DNA from: Rheinheimera pleomorphica
GTDB lineage: Bacteria; Pseudomonadota; Gammaproteobacteria; Enterobacterales; Alteromonadaceae
Assembly: GCF_011634895.1 (NCBI RefSeq)
Contig: NZ_SIRR01000031.1
Coordinates: 1 to 64,000 of the forward strand
Direction: 5' to 3'
DNA length: 64,000 bases
The translations under genes were made by a program, and so were the position numbers. Positions 27,101 to 35,589 of this stretch are shown piece after piece (positions within the stretch are counted from its first letter, which is position 1; each line of letters opens with the position of its first letter). The notes under the pieces are model-generated. The model was not told the DNA's origin and did no database searches. It saw nothing but the letters and a program-made list of their open reading frames with translations.

Positions 27101-27295
27101 CGCTATGCCCAAATGGTGGTGGCGACGATGACCAAGCCTGAGCAGACAGACAGTACTGAGCCAAACAACACCGCCCCTGCTGCAATGCCAGCAGAAGCAA
27201 GGCCTGTTGTTGCCAGCTCACAGCGTCCAGCAGGTTCCGCTTTCGCCCGTCAGGCGGTAACGGCGCCTATGACCAAACCTAAAGCAGATGAATAA
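24173..27295 (+). CDS. rne: Ribonuclease E
   Basis: RNase E is the main mRNA-decay and RNA-processing endonuclease and the scaffold of the degradosome at the inner membrane. The 1040-aa protein starts [13 protein letters not shown]. The catalytic half has the S1 domain (about 37-120), the metal-binding Asp residues in AIDINSS (about 303) and VIDFIDM (about 346), and the zinc link CPRCHGRG (about 403). From about residue 510 the sequence turns disordered: a basic Asn/Arg/Asp-rich stretch (NRDGNR repeats, probably RNA binding), then a long Ala/Glu/Pro/Thr-rich tail and a final [13 protein letters not shown] segment. I chose the ATG at 24173 over a frame start 23 codons earlier. Confidence 0.96.
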   Translation: MKRMLINATQEEEIRVALVDGQKLYDLDIESPGHEQKKANIYKGKITRVEPSLEAAFVDYGADRHGFLPLKEISREYFPSGYSFDGRPNIKEVVKEGQEVIIQIDKEERGQKGAALTTFISLAGSYLVLMPNNPRAGGISRRIEGDERQELKDSLGQLEMPDGMGLIVRTAGVGKSYEELDYDLKALLKHWSAITEEAQKRPSPFLIHQESNVVFRAIRDYLRRDVGEILIDNPRIFEEAKVYIQQFRPDFAHRVKLYQGEVPLFMHFQIETQIESAFRREVRLPSGGSIVIDSTEALTAIDINSSKATKGGDIEETAFNTNLEAADEIARQLRLRDLGGLIVIDFIDMTPVRHQREVENRLKDAVKHDRARVQIGRISRFGLLEMSRQRLRPSLGESATHVCPRCHGRGTIRSTESSALSILRLIEEESIKDNTSQIHAQVPVSVATYLMNEKRDAVRRIEKRHGIRVFVIPNEHLETPNHEVIRIRIDEEIDDVSYNLVKAPEATTTLYQPASDAVKEKPAISAINIADSAAQRPAAKIDAAPAQSPGLFAAISNWFAKVFAPSESVAETKATTKTPERNAPRSNNRDGNREQNRDGNRDANRDNNRRRNKPRRRNDAEDKAPHSPLKDESGHKNERQQRPQQDSRPPRAQHDAKKPQDKAPAPAVNKDDDDAPQRVAERRQRRNMRKSVRMDKALVTEAVTVETVATLESASQPAALAAQSTASAEAATAAVVDTVAVDTAAVDTVGTSVSEAPTQDNTTNPDAEQHSSAAASSETNAEAGTDATAETAAQEAAEPRSRNRRSPRHLRAAGQKRKKEQDQTPAEETAEPVVAQDTAAEAVINTAETADNSAGEPAIVAEAAEAAPLDTAAEHTPETVEEKPKARARRKLAPKKADKAASPADSAPANAEPAPAAVAPAAPTETVDTPAAPAQQAVEKPAQPTAVVAPQTAEPDSNVNAEPVAVAVTTAKAGGSRYAQMVVATMTKPEQTDSTEPNNTAPAAMPAEARPVVASSQRPAGSAFARQAVTAPMTKPKADE

Positions 27296-27321
27296 TCTGC
27301 TACTACCAGCACTGGTAAAAT

Positions 27322-27356
27322 AACCCAGGGGCGCAGAATTGCGCCCCTTCTTTTAT
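27322..27356 (+). terminator. Terminator after rne
   Basis: AGGGGCGCA and TGCGCCCCT arms (27328-27349) with an AAT loop are followed by TCTTTT. It lies about 30 bp after the rne stop. Confidence 0.85.
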
Positions 27357-27395
27357 GTATCAGTTTTATGTATTTGTTATGTCATAAAAATGGCA

Positions 27396-27426
27396 GTAAA
27401 AAGGGGCGCAATTATGCGCCCCTACA
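27396..27426 (-). terminator. Terminator after the porin gene
   Basis: AGGGGCGCA and TGCGCCCCT arms (27402-27423), almost the same stem as that after rne, are followed on the minus strand by TTTTTACTG. It lies about 20 bp after the porin stop. Confidence 0.82.
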
Positions 27427-27443
27427 GTGATCCCGTTTACGGC

Positions 27444-28601
27444 TTAGAAATCATACTTGGCACTAAACTGAATGCGGTTCATATCACCGTCCAGGCCAGA
27501 TTCAATCTCCCGATTTGCAAATTTATACTCGATACCGAACATCAGCTTCTTTGCAGCCTGATAAATCAGGTTAGTTGTCCAGCTATTGGTGGTTTTAGTC
27601 GCCCCTGCGCCGGTAAGATTGACATCGTTATCCACACTCAGCAGTGAATACACCAGACTACTGCGCCACTGGCTATTCCAGTTATGTTTGTAGGCGATGG
27701 CAAAGGCTGTCGAGTCAATCGCTTCAAGTTCATTGTTGGCATCAAGTACAGCACCGTTTGCGGTATTTAAGCCAATATAGCGGCCAACACCTGAGCCGGT
27801 CGTTGCAGTAATACGGATGTCGTTGTTATTACTTAACAAGATTTTAGCCGTTGCACTGACACCAAACGCAGATGTTGTGCTGTCGATAGCACCACTCTCA
27901 TAGGCAAGCTGGCGCACTAATGCCGACACCGACCAGGTTCCCCAATCCGCTTTCTGACCATACTTAAACACCAGATCCGGCGTAGCATTGTCGTCTGTTG
28001 TAATACGCGGTCCACCACCGAAAGGTGTTACGGTCGTTTCCGGGTTTTCAATGGCTACCTGAAAATTGCCGCTGGTGTAGCGAATTTGCGCCTGACGACC
28101 GAACACCATCGCGTCGGTATTACCGATAAAATCCAGCGTATCAGGCAGTGCATTTAAGTCCATGAAGGTGGTCCATGTTTGACCAAACAGCCAGCCGTCA
28201 TAAGTAATAAATGCCTGACGTAAACGCGGTGAATAGCTATTGGTGATACGCTCGTCACCACCGGCGGTAGCCATAAAATCAAGCTCGATATGCCCGCCTA
28301 ATGTTTTGCCGTTCTCCAGCTTAGTATTGGTTTTAAAGAAGAAGCGTGATTGACGGGCATGAAAATCAAAGGTACCGCCCTCATCCGCACCGCCAACAGG
28401 CGTTAAACTCGGGATATAAAAGTCTCTGCCGATACCTGTGGCGATCTGACCATCTGAGCTATCGGTATACATTGCATCAAGTTTGACATAACCGCCAAAG
28501 GTGACATCAGTGTCACCTATGTTGAAACCATTTGCCTGCACCGCGCCACTTGCCAAAGCTACACAGACCGCGAGGTAAGATACAGTTGTTATTTTCTTCA
28601 T
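27444..28601 (-). CDS. DcaP-like outer-membrane porin
   Basis: The 385-aa protein begins with a signal peptide (MKKITTVSYLAVCVALASG, cleavage after VQA). The mature part is rich in alternating beta-strand patterns and ends in KYDF, an aromatic C-terminal residue typical of outer-membrane barrels. FGGYVKLDAMY, FFFKTNTKLENG and the QAFITYDGWLFGQTWTTFMD region are characteristic of the DcaP family of trimeric porins, which pass dicarboxylates and other small anions. The start at 28601 has GGAGAG seven bases before it; the frame runs 42 codons further without support. It is divergent from acs and shares a GACTAAAG element with it, so a link to short-chain acid uptake is plausible. Confidence 0.88.
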   Translation of the reverse strand: MKKITTVSYLAVCVALASGAVQANGFNIGDTDVTFGGYVKLDAMYTDSSDGQIATGIGRDFYIPSLTPVGGADEGGTFDFHARQSRFFFKTNTKLENGKTLGGHIELDFMATAGGDERITNSYSPRLRQAFITYDGWLFGQTWTTFMDLNALPDTLDFIGNTDAMVFGRQAQIRYTSGNFQVAIENPETTVTPFGGGPRITTDDNATPDLVFKYGQKADWGTWSVSALVRQLAYESGAIDSTTSAFGVSATAKILLSNNNDIRITATTGSGVGRYIGLNTANGAVLDANNELEAIDSTAFAIAYKHNWNSQWRSSLVYSLLSVDNDVNLTGAGATKTTNSWTTNLIYQAAKKLMFGIEYKFANREIESGLDGDMNRIQFSAKYDF

Positions 28602-28685
28602 TTGCCGTCTCTCCATCTTTTTCATTCTTGTAATGGTAATTTTGCAGTTCAACTGTGGTGCAGTACCGGGATTCCTGCAATTAGC

Positions 28686-28693
28686 CTTTAGTC
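28686..28693 (-). promoter_or_regulatory. GACTAAAG element upstream of the porin (possible CrbR site)
   Basis: On the minus strand GCGACTAAAGGCTAATT resembles the acs element TAGACTAAGGTCTAATT. It lies 84 bp before the porin ATG and is in the same orientation as that gene. Confidence 0.4.
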
Positions 28694-28765
28694 GCAATCC
28701 GGCTGACGCCTGACGCCGTGCTGACAAGCGAACATGAACAGTTCGCTCACTGCTTAGAATTTGGC

Positions 28766-28779
28766 TAGACTAAGGTCTA
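28766..28779 (+). promoter_or_regulatory. Inverted repeat TAGAC-TAAG-GTCTA upstream of acs (possible CrbR site)
   Basis: A perfect 5-bp inverted repeat around TAAG lies 68 bp before the acs ATG. The same GACTAARGTC core stands before the symporter operon at 35235. CrbR is a LuxR-type regulator known to activate acs in related bacteria, and such proteins bind short inverted repeats. Confidence 0.55.
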
Positions 28780-28847
28780 ATTTCAATTAACACGCGGCTT
28801 CGATAGAAAGACAACATAAGATTTTAGAAGCTCTCACAGGGGAAGTT

Positions 28848-30812
28848 ATGTCACATCCAACAGTTTATCCGGTACCAACCAGTGCGGCGAAACGCTCGCT
28901 GCTGACCAATGAACACTATCAGCAAATGTACCAGCAGTCTGTTGACGCTCCGGATGCCTTTTGGGCTGAGCACGGTAAACGCCTGCACTGGTTTACCCCT
29001 TATACCCGCGTGAAGAACACCAGCTTTGCCGCAGGAGAAGTCAGTATTAACTGGTTTGCCGATGGGGTATTAAATGCCAGCTATAACTGTTTAGACCGTC
29101 ATCTGCCAGAGCGCGCAGATCAAGTTGCGTTTTATTGGGAAGGCGACTCACCCGAGGTACAGAAAAGCGTTACCTACGCTGATTTGCATCAGCAAGTCTG
29201 TAAGTTAGCCAATGGCATGAAAGCACTGGGCGTGGCAAAAGGTGATCGCGTAACGATTTACCTGCCGATGATCCCGGAGGCCGCCGTTGCACTGCTGGCC
29301 TGTGCCCGTATTGGCGCGGTGCACTCGGTCGTTTTTGCCGGTTTTTCACCTGATGCGTTGGGTAGCCGTATTGTCGATTGTGATTCGAAACTGGTGATCA
29401 CCGCCGACCAGGCGCTGCGCGGCAGCCGGGTGACCAACTTAAAAGATAACACCGATATGGCACTGGCACACCTGGGCGATGCCTCGCCGGTGCAAAACGT
29501 GATCGTGGTGAAACATGTCGGCAAAAATGTTGATATGCAGGCAGGCAAAGACGGCCGCGATGTCTGGTATCACGAGCTGCTCAATCAGCAAAGCGCTGAT
29601 TGCCCGGCCGAACCGATGAATGCTGAAGATCCGTTATTTATTCTGTACACCTCTGGCTCTACCGGTAAACCCAAAGGCGTGCTGCATACTACCGGCGGCT
29701 ATATGGTGTATGCCTCGATGACGCATCAGTATGTGTTTGACTATCATGACGGTGACATCTACTGGTGTGCTGCCGATATTGGCTGGGTAACCGGCCACAG
29801 TTATATTGTCTATGGCCCACTGGCCAATGGCGCCAGCAGCGTGATGTTTGAAGGTGTGCCGAATTATCCCAGCGTAAAACGTATGGCGCAAATTGTGGAT
29901 AAATATCAGGTTAACATTCTCTACACCGCCCCTACCGCGATTCGCGCCCTGATGGCGCATGGCGATGCGCCGGTAGAAGGCTGTTCGCTAAGTTCATTAC
30001 GCACGCTGGGGAGCGTCGGTGAGCCGATCAACCCTGAAGCCTGGAGCTGGTACCATGATAAATTTGGTAAAGGCCAATGCCCTATTGTTGATACCTGGTG
30101 GCAAACGGAAACCGGCGGTATTTTAATCACGCCATTACCGGGTTGTACTGAGTTAAAACCGGGCTCGGCTACCCGGCCATTTTTTGGCGTCAAACCTGCC
30201 ATTGTCGATAACGAGGGCAATGAACTCAGTGGCGAGTGCGAGGGCAATCTGGTCATTAAAGACAGCTGGCCGGGGCAAATGCGTACTGTTTATGGCGACC
30301 ATGAACGCTTTGAACAAACCTATTTCAGCACTTACCCTGGCCTGTACTTTACCGGCGATGGCGCCAAACGTGATGCCGACGGTTATTACTGGCTGACCGG
30401 CCGTGTTGACGATGTGCTTAATATCTCTGGCCACCGCTTAGGCACCGCCGAGATTGAAAGTTGTCTGGTAGCACATGATGCCGTTGCAGAAGCGGCTGTG
30501 GTTGGTTACCCGCACGATATTAAAGGCCAGGGAATTTACGTTTACGTAACCCCACGCGTTGGCGTAGAACCAAGCAGTGAATTAACCAAAGCGCTGCGCG
30601 ACTGGGTTCGGGAAGAGATTTCACCGATTGCCACACCCGATCTGATCCAATGGGCACCGACCGGACTACCGAAAACCCGTTCCGGCAAAATAATGCGCCG
30701 CATTTTACGGAAGATTGCCGCCAATGAGCATGAACAACTGGGTGATATTTCAACCCTGGCCGATCCGTCGGTGGTAGAAACGCTGGTAAACAACCGTTTA
30801 AACCGTAAATAA
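28848..30812 (+). CDS. acs: Acetyl-CoA synthetase
   Basis: Acs activates acetate to acetyl-CoA through an acetyl-adenylate. The 654-aa protein has the adenylate-forming signature [24 protein letters not shown] and the C-terminal [11 protein letters not shown] whose Lys (about residue 613) is the acetylation site that switches the enzyme off in known homologs. AGGGGAAG lies before the ATG. It heads an acetate cluster with crbR, crbS and the symporter. A terminator follows. Confidence 0.97.
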   Translation: MSHPTVYPVPTSAAKRSLLTNEHYQQMYQQSVDAPDAFWAEHGKRLHWFTPYTRVKNTSFAAGEVSINWFADGVLNASYNCLDRHLPERADQVAFYWEGDSPEVQKSVTYADLHQQVCKLANGMKALGVAKGDRVTIYLPMIPEAAVALLACARIGAVHSVVFAGFSPDALGSRIVDCDSKLVITADQALRGSRVTNLKDNTDMALAHLGDASPVQNVIVVKHVGKNVDMQAGKDGRDVWYHELLNQQSADCPAEPMNAEDPLFILYTSGSTGKPKGVLHTTGGYMVYASMTHQYVFDYHDGDIYWCAADIGWVTGHSYIVYGPLANGASSVMFEGVPNYPSVKRMAQIVDKYQVNILYTAPTAIRALMAHGDAPVEGCSLSSLRTLGSVGEPINPEAWSWYHDKFGKGQCPIVDTWWQTETGGILITPLPGCTELKPGSATRPFFGVKPAIVDNEGNELSGECEGNLVIKDSWPGQMRTVYGDHERFEQTYFSTYPGLYFTGDGAKRDADGYYWLTGRVDDVLNISGHRLGTAEIESCLVAHDAVAEAAVVGYPHDIKGQGIYVYVTPRVGVEPSSELTKALRDWVREEISPIATPDLIQWAPTGLPKTRSGKIMRRILRKIAANEHEQLGDISTLADPSVVETLVNNRLNRK

Positions 30813-30861
30813 GCCACAATGTCAGTGCGCGCTTGACAGCGTGCCCTGCTCGCCGCAGTAT

Positions 30862-30886
30862 AAAAGGCCGCACAAGCGGCCTTTAT
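30862..30886 (+). terminator. Terminator after acs
   Basis: AAAGGCCGC and GCGGCCTTT arms (30863-30883) with an ACAA loop are followed by ATTATA. It separates acs from crbR. Confidence 0.78.
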
Positions 30887-30920
30887 TATAATAACAACAC
30901 CCCCTGCGCCGGAGGATAAG

Positions 30921-31598
30921 ATGGCAAAACTGATCGTCGCTGACGACCATCCGCTGTTTCGTAACGCACTGATAAACGCTATCAGCAGTACCTTTGCGAC
31001 CAAAGCCACCATTGAAACAGACAGTTTTGACAGCACCTGTGAAGCACTGGAGCAACACCCGGATACCGATTTGCTGTTGCTGGACCTGCATATGCCGGGC
31101 AACTGTGGTTTTTTGGGGCTAATCCAGCTGCGTAAAACGCATCCAACCCTGCCAATAGTGGTTATTTCCGCCAGTGAAGAGCTCGATGTTATCCGCCGCG
31201 TAATGGCCTTTGGCGCCTCGGCTTATGTGCCTAAATCGGCCAATCCGGCCGATATCAGTGCGGCCCTCAATGCCGTCATGGCTGGCGAGTTATGGGTACC
31301 ACAAGGTATTAAGAAACAGGTGCTAGAGCAGCACAGTAACGAGGCAGAAGATGATTTGGACCTCGCGGCCAAAGTAGCACAACTTACCGCACAGCAATAT
31401 AAGGTACTGTATTACCTGACAGAAGGCTGGCTAAATAAGCAAATCGCCTATGATTTGCATATCTCCGAAGCCACCGTCAAGGCCCATATTACCGCGATTT
31501 TCCGCAAACTAGGCGTAACAAATCGTACTCAGGTAGTAATACAGGCCCAGCGTTTAACACTAGAACCACCGGTTAACAAAGCCATGGCGCAGCAGTAA
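30921..31598 (+). CDS. crbR: LuxR-family response regulator CrbR
   Basis: The 225-aa protein has an N-terminal receiver domain with the phospho-acceptor Asp55 in LLLDLHMPG and a C-terminal LuxR/NarL-type helix-turn-helix (about 155-220, with NKQIAYDLHISEATVKAHITAIFRKLG). CrbR activates acs after phosphorylation by CrbS in Vibrio and Pseudomonas. It lies between acs and convergent crbS, which makes the assignment firm in spite of the many NarL-type regulators. It has a GGAGG site before the ATG. Confidence 0.9.
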   Translation: MAKLIVADDHPLFRNALINAISSTFATKATIETDSFDSTCEALEQHPDTDLLLLDLHMPGNCGFLGLIQLRKTHPTLPIVVISASEELDVIRRVMAFGASAYVPKSANPADISAALNAVMAGELWVPQGIKKQVLEQHSNEAEDDLDLAAKVAQLTAQQYKVLYYLTEGWLNKQIAYDLHISEATVKAHITAIFRKLGVTNRTQVVIQAQRLTLEPPVNKAMAQQ

Positions 31599-31606
31599 CC
31601 CCGCTG

Positions 31607-34600
31607 CTATTCTGCACTGGCACGTTTTAGCATCTTTATATGGTTTAAGCTGGCGCGCAGCGCCGCTGGCTTGATGGGTTTGGCCAGAAATAACAAGCCA
31701 GACTGCTTTGCTTTCATTGCCAAGCCCGCCTCAGGCGACGCTGATACCAGTATGCCGTTTACCTTACCCCAGGCCAGTTTAATTTTTTCATACAGCTGTA
31801 AGCCATTAAGATGCTGGCCCAGCTGATAGTCAATAAGCAACGCATCCGGCGCGGGGTGGTTGCGGGCGTACTGCAGCAGGCTGTCTTCATCGTAAAAGCT
31901 CACCACATCGCTTATTTGCCATTGTTGCAATAATACCGTCAGCGCAGCCAGGTTCGCGGCATCATCATCAACGCAGACTACCGATAAGCCCAGTACCGGC
32001 CGCTGTACACTCGTCGTGGGCAATGGCAACTCGATACGCGATACCGCGGCGACCAGGGGTAACTGAATACTGAACATACTGCCCTTACCCGGCCAGGACG
32101 CCACTTTTAGCGGATGCCCTAACAGTTTTGCCATCCGGTTTACTACCCCCAGGCCAAGACCTACACCTTGCTGACCTTTGGCAGTAGCATCAATACGGTA
32201 AAAATCTTCAAAAATACGCTGTAAGTCAGGCTCGGCAATGCCCGGGCCACTGTCCCACACCTGCAGCAATAACTGATTACCACGTTTGCGACAGCCCAGC
32301 AGGATGCGCCCCTGTTTCGTATATTTTATTGCATTTGACAGCATATTCTGCAAAATTCGCCGCAAATAGGTCGGATCAGTCTGCACCTGATAATCCGCGG
32401 CTTTCACCTGCAGCTGTAAGCCTTTTTGCTTGGCCAGTAAGCTAAATTCATCCGACAACTGCGATAACAATTCTTTTAACGACACCGTCTGCACTTCAGG
32501 TGACAACTTGCCATCATCCAGTTTCGCGATTTCCAGCAAGGTCGAGATCAGCTCTTCTGAGGCTTTAAGCGAATTATCCAGTTGGCTAATAATATGTTGT
32601 TGCTGCTGCACATCCTGGCTGCCTGCCAGCGCTGCAGTAAATAATCTTGCCGCATTAAGTGGCTGCAAAATATCATGGCTGGCCAGCGCCAGAAAGCGGG
32701 TTTTAGAGGCATTGGCCACTTCCGCTTCGGCCTTGGCCTGCAGTAACTGTTGCTCAGTTTCGCGCCGGCGTCTGACTTCGCCCAGCAGCTCGTGGTTAAT
32801 CTCAGAAATGGTATGGGTCCGTTCCTGCACCCGATCTTCCAAATGCTGCTTCGCCTCGGCCAGCGCCTGCACCGCTTTAACATGTTCAGAAATATCAGTA
32901 AAGCTGGTCACAAAGCCGCCACCGGGGATCGGATTACCACGCATCTCTATGACTTTGCCATCAGGACGTACCCGCTGAAACACATGAGCGGTACCTTTTT
33001 GCATATGGGCAATCCGCTTTTCAACGTGTTCATCGGACGAACCCGGCCCGCACAGGCCGCGCTCAGCATTAAAACGTACTATATCGGCAATTGGCCGGCC
33101 TACCCTTACCATGGCTTCGGGGTAATCAAACATCTCCAGATACGCCCGATTCCAGGCGACCAGCTTTAATTCCCGATCAACCACGCTTACGCCCTGGCTT
33201 AAGTGCTCTAAGGTAGAAAACAGAATTTTGCGCGAAAACTGAATAGCCTGCGTTGTGTCATCAAACAGGGTGACAACGTCTTCAAACGCCAGTTGGCGGC
33301 CTTCCAGTACCGCATTAACCATGGCCGACGCCGATGAAGCACCGATAACGCCGGCCAGTTCGCGTTCAACGTGCTCGACCAGACCGACACTGGGTAAATC
33401 ATCCAGTTGCAAGCCAACTTGCTGGCGCCGGCCATATTCCTGCAAACACTCTGCCGCACGGTTAGCGCCAACAAAACGTTCCAGTAAGATTTTCAAATCC
33501 GTATTACGAATGCGGATACGCCGCGCTGGTGTATCCTGATGGTTTACCGGCAAATTGGGCTTAACAAAGGCAACGGCCTGCAGCCTGTCTTGCAAATTAA
33601 CCTGCGTCAGTAAAGAACCCAAAACGTAAAACAGCAGGTTGAAGCCGAGGGAAAACAACACACCGTGGCTTAAGCTGTCCAGCTCAGTGCCAAACAGGGC
33701 TGTCGGCATCAGTGCCTGCCAGCCAAACAAACCGGTTTGCATAATATTACTGTTGATAGCGCCGGTACTGACTAATTGCGGCAGCATCAGCGTATAGAAC
33801 CACAATACAAAGCCAATACTCAGCCCCAGATAGACGCCCCAGGCATTGCCTCGACGCCAGTACAGCCCCCCTATCACCGCCGGTGCCAGCTGAATAACCA
33901 GAGCAAACGCCAGCAGGCCGGTTTCTGCCAGCTCATAGTTACGGGCAAACATACGGTAGTACAGGTAAGACAACGCCATTACCAGTATGACCATGCTACG
34001 TCTTACCAGTAATATCAGCAGACTGTAATCATGCCCCAGACCGCGTTTTTTACTGCTGCGTAGCAGTCCGGGCATAACCACATCATTACTGATCATGGTA
34101 GACAGCGCCAGGGTGGCGATAATGATCATTGAGGTGGCCGCCGAGAAGCCACCGATAAAGACCAACACACTTAGCGTGCTCCACCCGGATTGGGCCGGGA
34201 TCAACAGTACAAAACTGTCTGCCGCGTTAAGCGCTTGCGGGAATAACTGCATACCGCCTATCGCAATTGGGATCACCACTATAGTGACTAAAAACAAATA
34301 CAGTGAGAACCAGCGCCGGGCATGGCGTAAATGGTGGTGCGAAACATTTTCGACAAAGGCGACATGAAACTGGCGCGGCAATAAAAACACCGCAACCATA
34401 GCCAGTATGGTTTTAGTAATAAATTCTACTGCGCCAAAATCACTGCTGCTATGTTGTTGCGCCATCGCATGCTCAGCAAAGCGGCCAAACACATTGCTAC
34501 TATCGCCCAAGACAAAGACATACACTGCCAGCCCCAGGGTTAGCAGGGCAAACAGCTTTACTACAGACTCGAACGCAATAGCCACCATAACGCCACGGCT

Positions 34601-35158
34601 TTGCTCGGTCAGGTGTAATTTGCGGGTACCAAATAAAATAGCAAAAAAGGCCATTGCCAGTGCACTTAAAAAGGCACTGTCCTGCCACCAGTTAGTGACG
34701 TCATCGCTAACATCTCCGCCGAGTAACACATGATAAGAGCCAGATACCGCCTTTAGCTGCAGCGCGATATAAGGCACCACCACCACCAGGCAGACCAGCG
34801 AGGCCAGCAGCGCAATGTTTTTGCGCTTACCATAACGGGAAGAGATAAAATCGGCGACGGAGGTGACGTTTTGTTTTTTGGCGACATACATTAGCTTGAA
34901 CAAAAACGGCTGGGCAAAAATAAACAACAACACCGGGCCAAGGTAAATCGGAATATAATCCCAGCCCTGGGTTACCGCCGTGCCTACTGCGCCATAATAA
35001 GTCCAGGAGGTACAATACACCGCCAACGCCAGGCTGTAGATCAGGCCACCATACTTTCGTATTAGTTTATCATCGGCATGCCGCTCGCCCCAGTTCGCTA
35101 TCAGAAACAAACCACCGACATACAACAGTGCCAATATAGCAACTACCCAAGCGGCCAC
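31607..35158 (-). CDS. crbS: CrbS: sodium/solute-symporter-fused hybrid sensor kinase
   Basis: The 1183-aa protein joins a multi-span sodium/solute-symporter domain (about residues 1-500, some 12-13 membrane helices) to a PAS domain (about 640-760), a short coiled coil, a histidine-kinase core with the phospho-His near 828 in LASHDILQPL, the N box NMLSNAIKYT and G boxes GPGIAE and GVGLGLG, and a C-terminal receiver domain with the Asp near 1109 in LLIDYQLG. This is the CrbS layout: it senses acetate or its uptake and passes phosphate to CrbR. It is convergent with crbR, eight bases apart, and divergent from the symporter operon. Confidence 0.93.
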   Translation of the reverse strand: MAAWVVAILALLYVGGLFLIANWGERHADDKLIRKYGGLIYSLALAVYCTSWTYYGAVGTAVTQGWDYIPIYLGPVLLFIFAQPFLFKLMYVAKKQNVTSVADFISSRYGKRKNIALLASLVCLVVVVPYIALQLKAVSGSYHVLLGGDVSDDVTNWWQDSAFLSALAMAFFAILFGTRKLHLTEQSRGVMVAIAFESVVKLFALLTLGLAVYVFVLGDSSNVFGRFAEHAMAQQHSSSDFGAVEFITKTILAMVAVFLLPRQFHVAFVENVSHHHLRHARRWFSLYLFLVTIVVIPIAIGGMQLFPQALNAADSFVLLIPAQSGWSTLSVLVFIGGFSAATSMIIIATLALSTMISNDVVMPGLLRSSKKRGLGHDYSLLILLVRRSMVILVMALSYLYYRMFARNYELAETGLLAFALVIQLAPAVIGGLYWRRGNAWGVYLGLSIGFVLWFYTLMLPQLVSTGAINSNIMQTGLFGWQALMPTALFGTELDSLSHGVLFSLGFNLLFYVLGSLLTQVNLQDRLQAVAFVKPNLPVNHQDTPARRIRIRNTDLKILLERFVGANRAAECLQEYGRRQQVGLQLDDLPSVGLVEHVERELAGVIGASSASAMVNAVLEGRQLAFEDVVTLFDDTTQAIQFSRKILFSTLEHLSQGVSVVDRELKLVAWNRAYLEMFDYPEAMVRVGRPIADIVRFNAERGLCGPGSSDEHVEKRIAHMQKGTAHVFQRVRPDGKVIEMRGNPIPGGGFVTSFTDISEHVKAVQALAEAKQHLEDRVQERTHTISEINHELLGEVRRRRETEQQLLQAKAEAEVANASKTRFLALASHDILQPLNAARLFTAALAGSQDVQQQQHIISQLDNSLKASEELISTLLEIAKLDDGKLSPEVQTVSLKELLSQLSDEFSLLAKQKGLQLQVKAADYQVQTDPTYLRRILQNMLSNAIKYTKQGRILLGCRKRGNQLLLQVWDSGPGIAEPDLQRIFEDFYRIDATAKGQQGVGLGLGVVNRMAKLLGHPLKVASWPGKGSMFSIQLPLVAAVSRIELPLPTTSVQRPVLGLSVVCVDDDAANLAALTVLLQQWQISDVVSFYDEDSLLQYARNHPAPDALLIDYQLGQHLNGLQLYEKIKLAWGKVNGILVSASPEAGLAMKAKQSGLLFLAKPIKPAALRASLNHIKMLKRASAE

Positions 35159-35234
35159 GGCGCTCTCCTGTGATTATTGTTGTTTTACTTTTGGCGTAAT
35201 GCACAGCACAAGTCAATTATCTGCGCCCTCTGTT

Positions 35235-35246
35235 CGACTAAAGTCG
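35235..35246 (+). promoter_or_regulatory. Inverted repeat CGAC-TAAA-GTCG upstream of the symporter operon (possible CrbR site)
   Basis: A perfect 4-bp inverted repeat around TAAA, with the same GACTAARGTC core as the acs element, lies 72 bp before the first symporter gene and between it and divergent crbS. It may serve both directions. Confidence 0.55.
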
Positions 35247-35318
35247 GGCTTTCACTTGTGTTAACTACTGCTAGATTAACTTTGCAAGATAAAAATAACA
35301 AAGGAAAGGAGTGTATTT

Positions 35319-35582
35319 ATGACAGAGCACGATCGTAACGCGGCGGCTTACTGGTCGGCGAATCTTCGCCTGATCGTTGGCAGCCTCATCGTCTGGGCTT
35401 TGGTGTCTTACGGCGGCGGCATTTTATTGCGTCCGCTGTTATCTGGCATCAGCGTAGGCGGCACCGACCTTGGCTTCTGGTTTGCACAACAGGGGTCTAT
35501 CTTAACCTTTATCGCGCTGATTTTCTTCTATGCCTGGAGAATGAATAAGCTCGATAAAGAATTTGACCTGCACGAGGAGTAA
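35319..35582 (+). CDS. DUF4212 small subunit of the sodium/solute symporter
   Basis: The 87-aa protein has two membrane segments (about residues 15-35 and 50-70) with YWSANLRLIVGSLIVWALVSYG and FWFAQQGSILTFI, which mark the DUF4212 family. These proteins always precede an ActP-like symporter and are taken as its small subunit. AAGGAAAGGAG lies before the ATG. The symporter starts eight bases after its stop. Confidence 0.92.
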   Translation: MTEHDRNAAAYWSANLRLIVGSLIVWALVSYGGGILLRPLLSGISVGGTDLGFWFAQQGSILTFIALIFFYAWRMNKLDKEFDLHEE

Positions 35583-35589
35583 CAGCGTC

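Noticed and set aside
25705..27112. Several long antisense frames over the rne tail
   Set aside because: They come from the GC-rich, biased Ala/Glu codons of the RNase E tail, have no ribosome sites, and are low-complexity.
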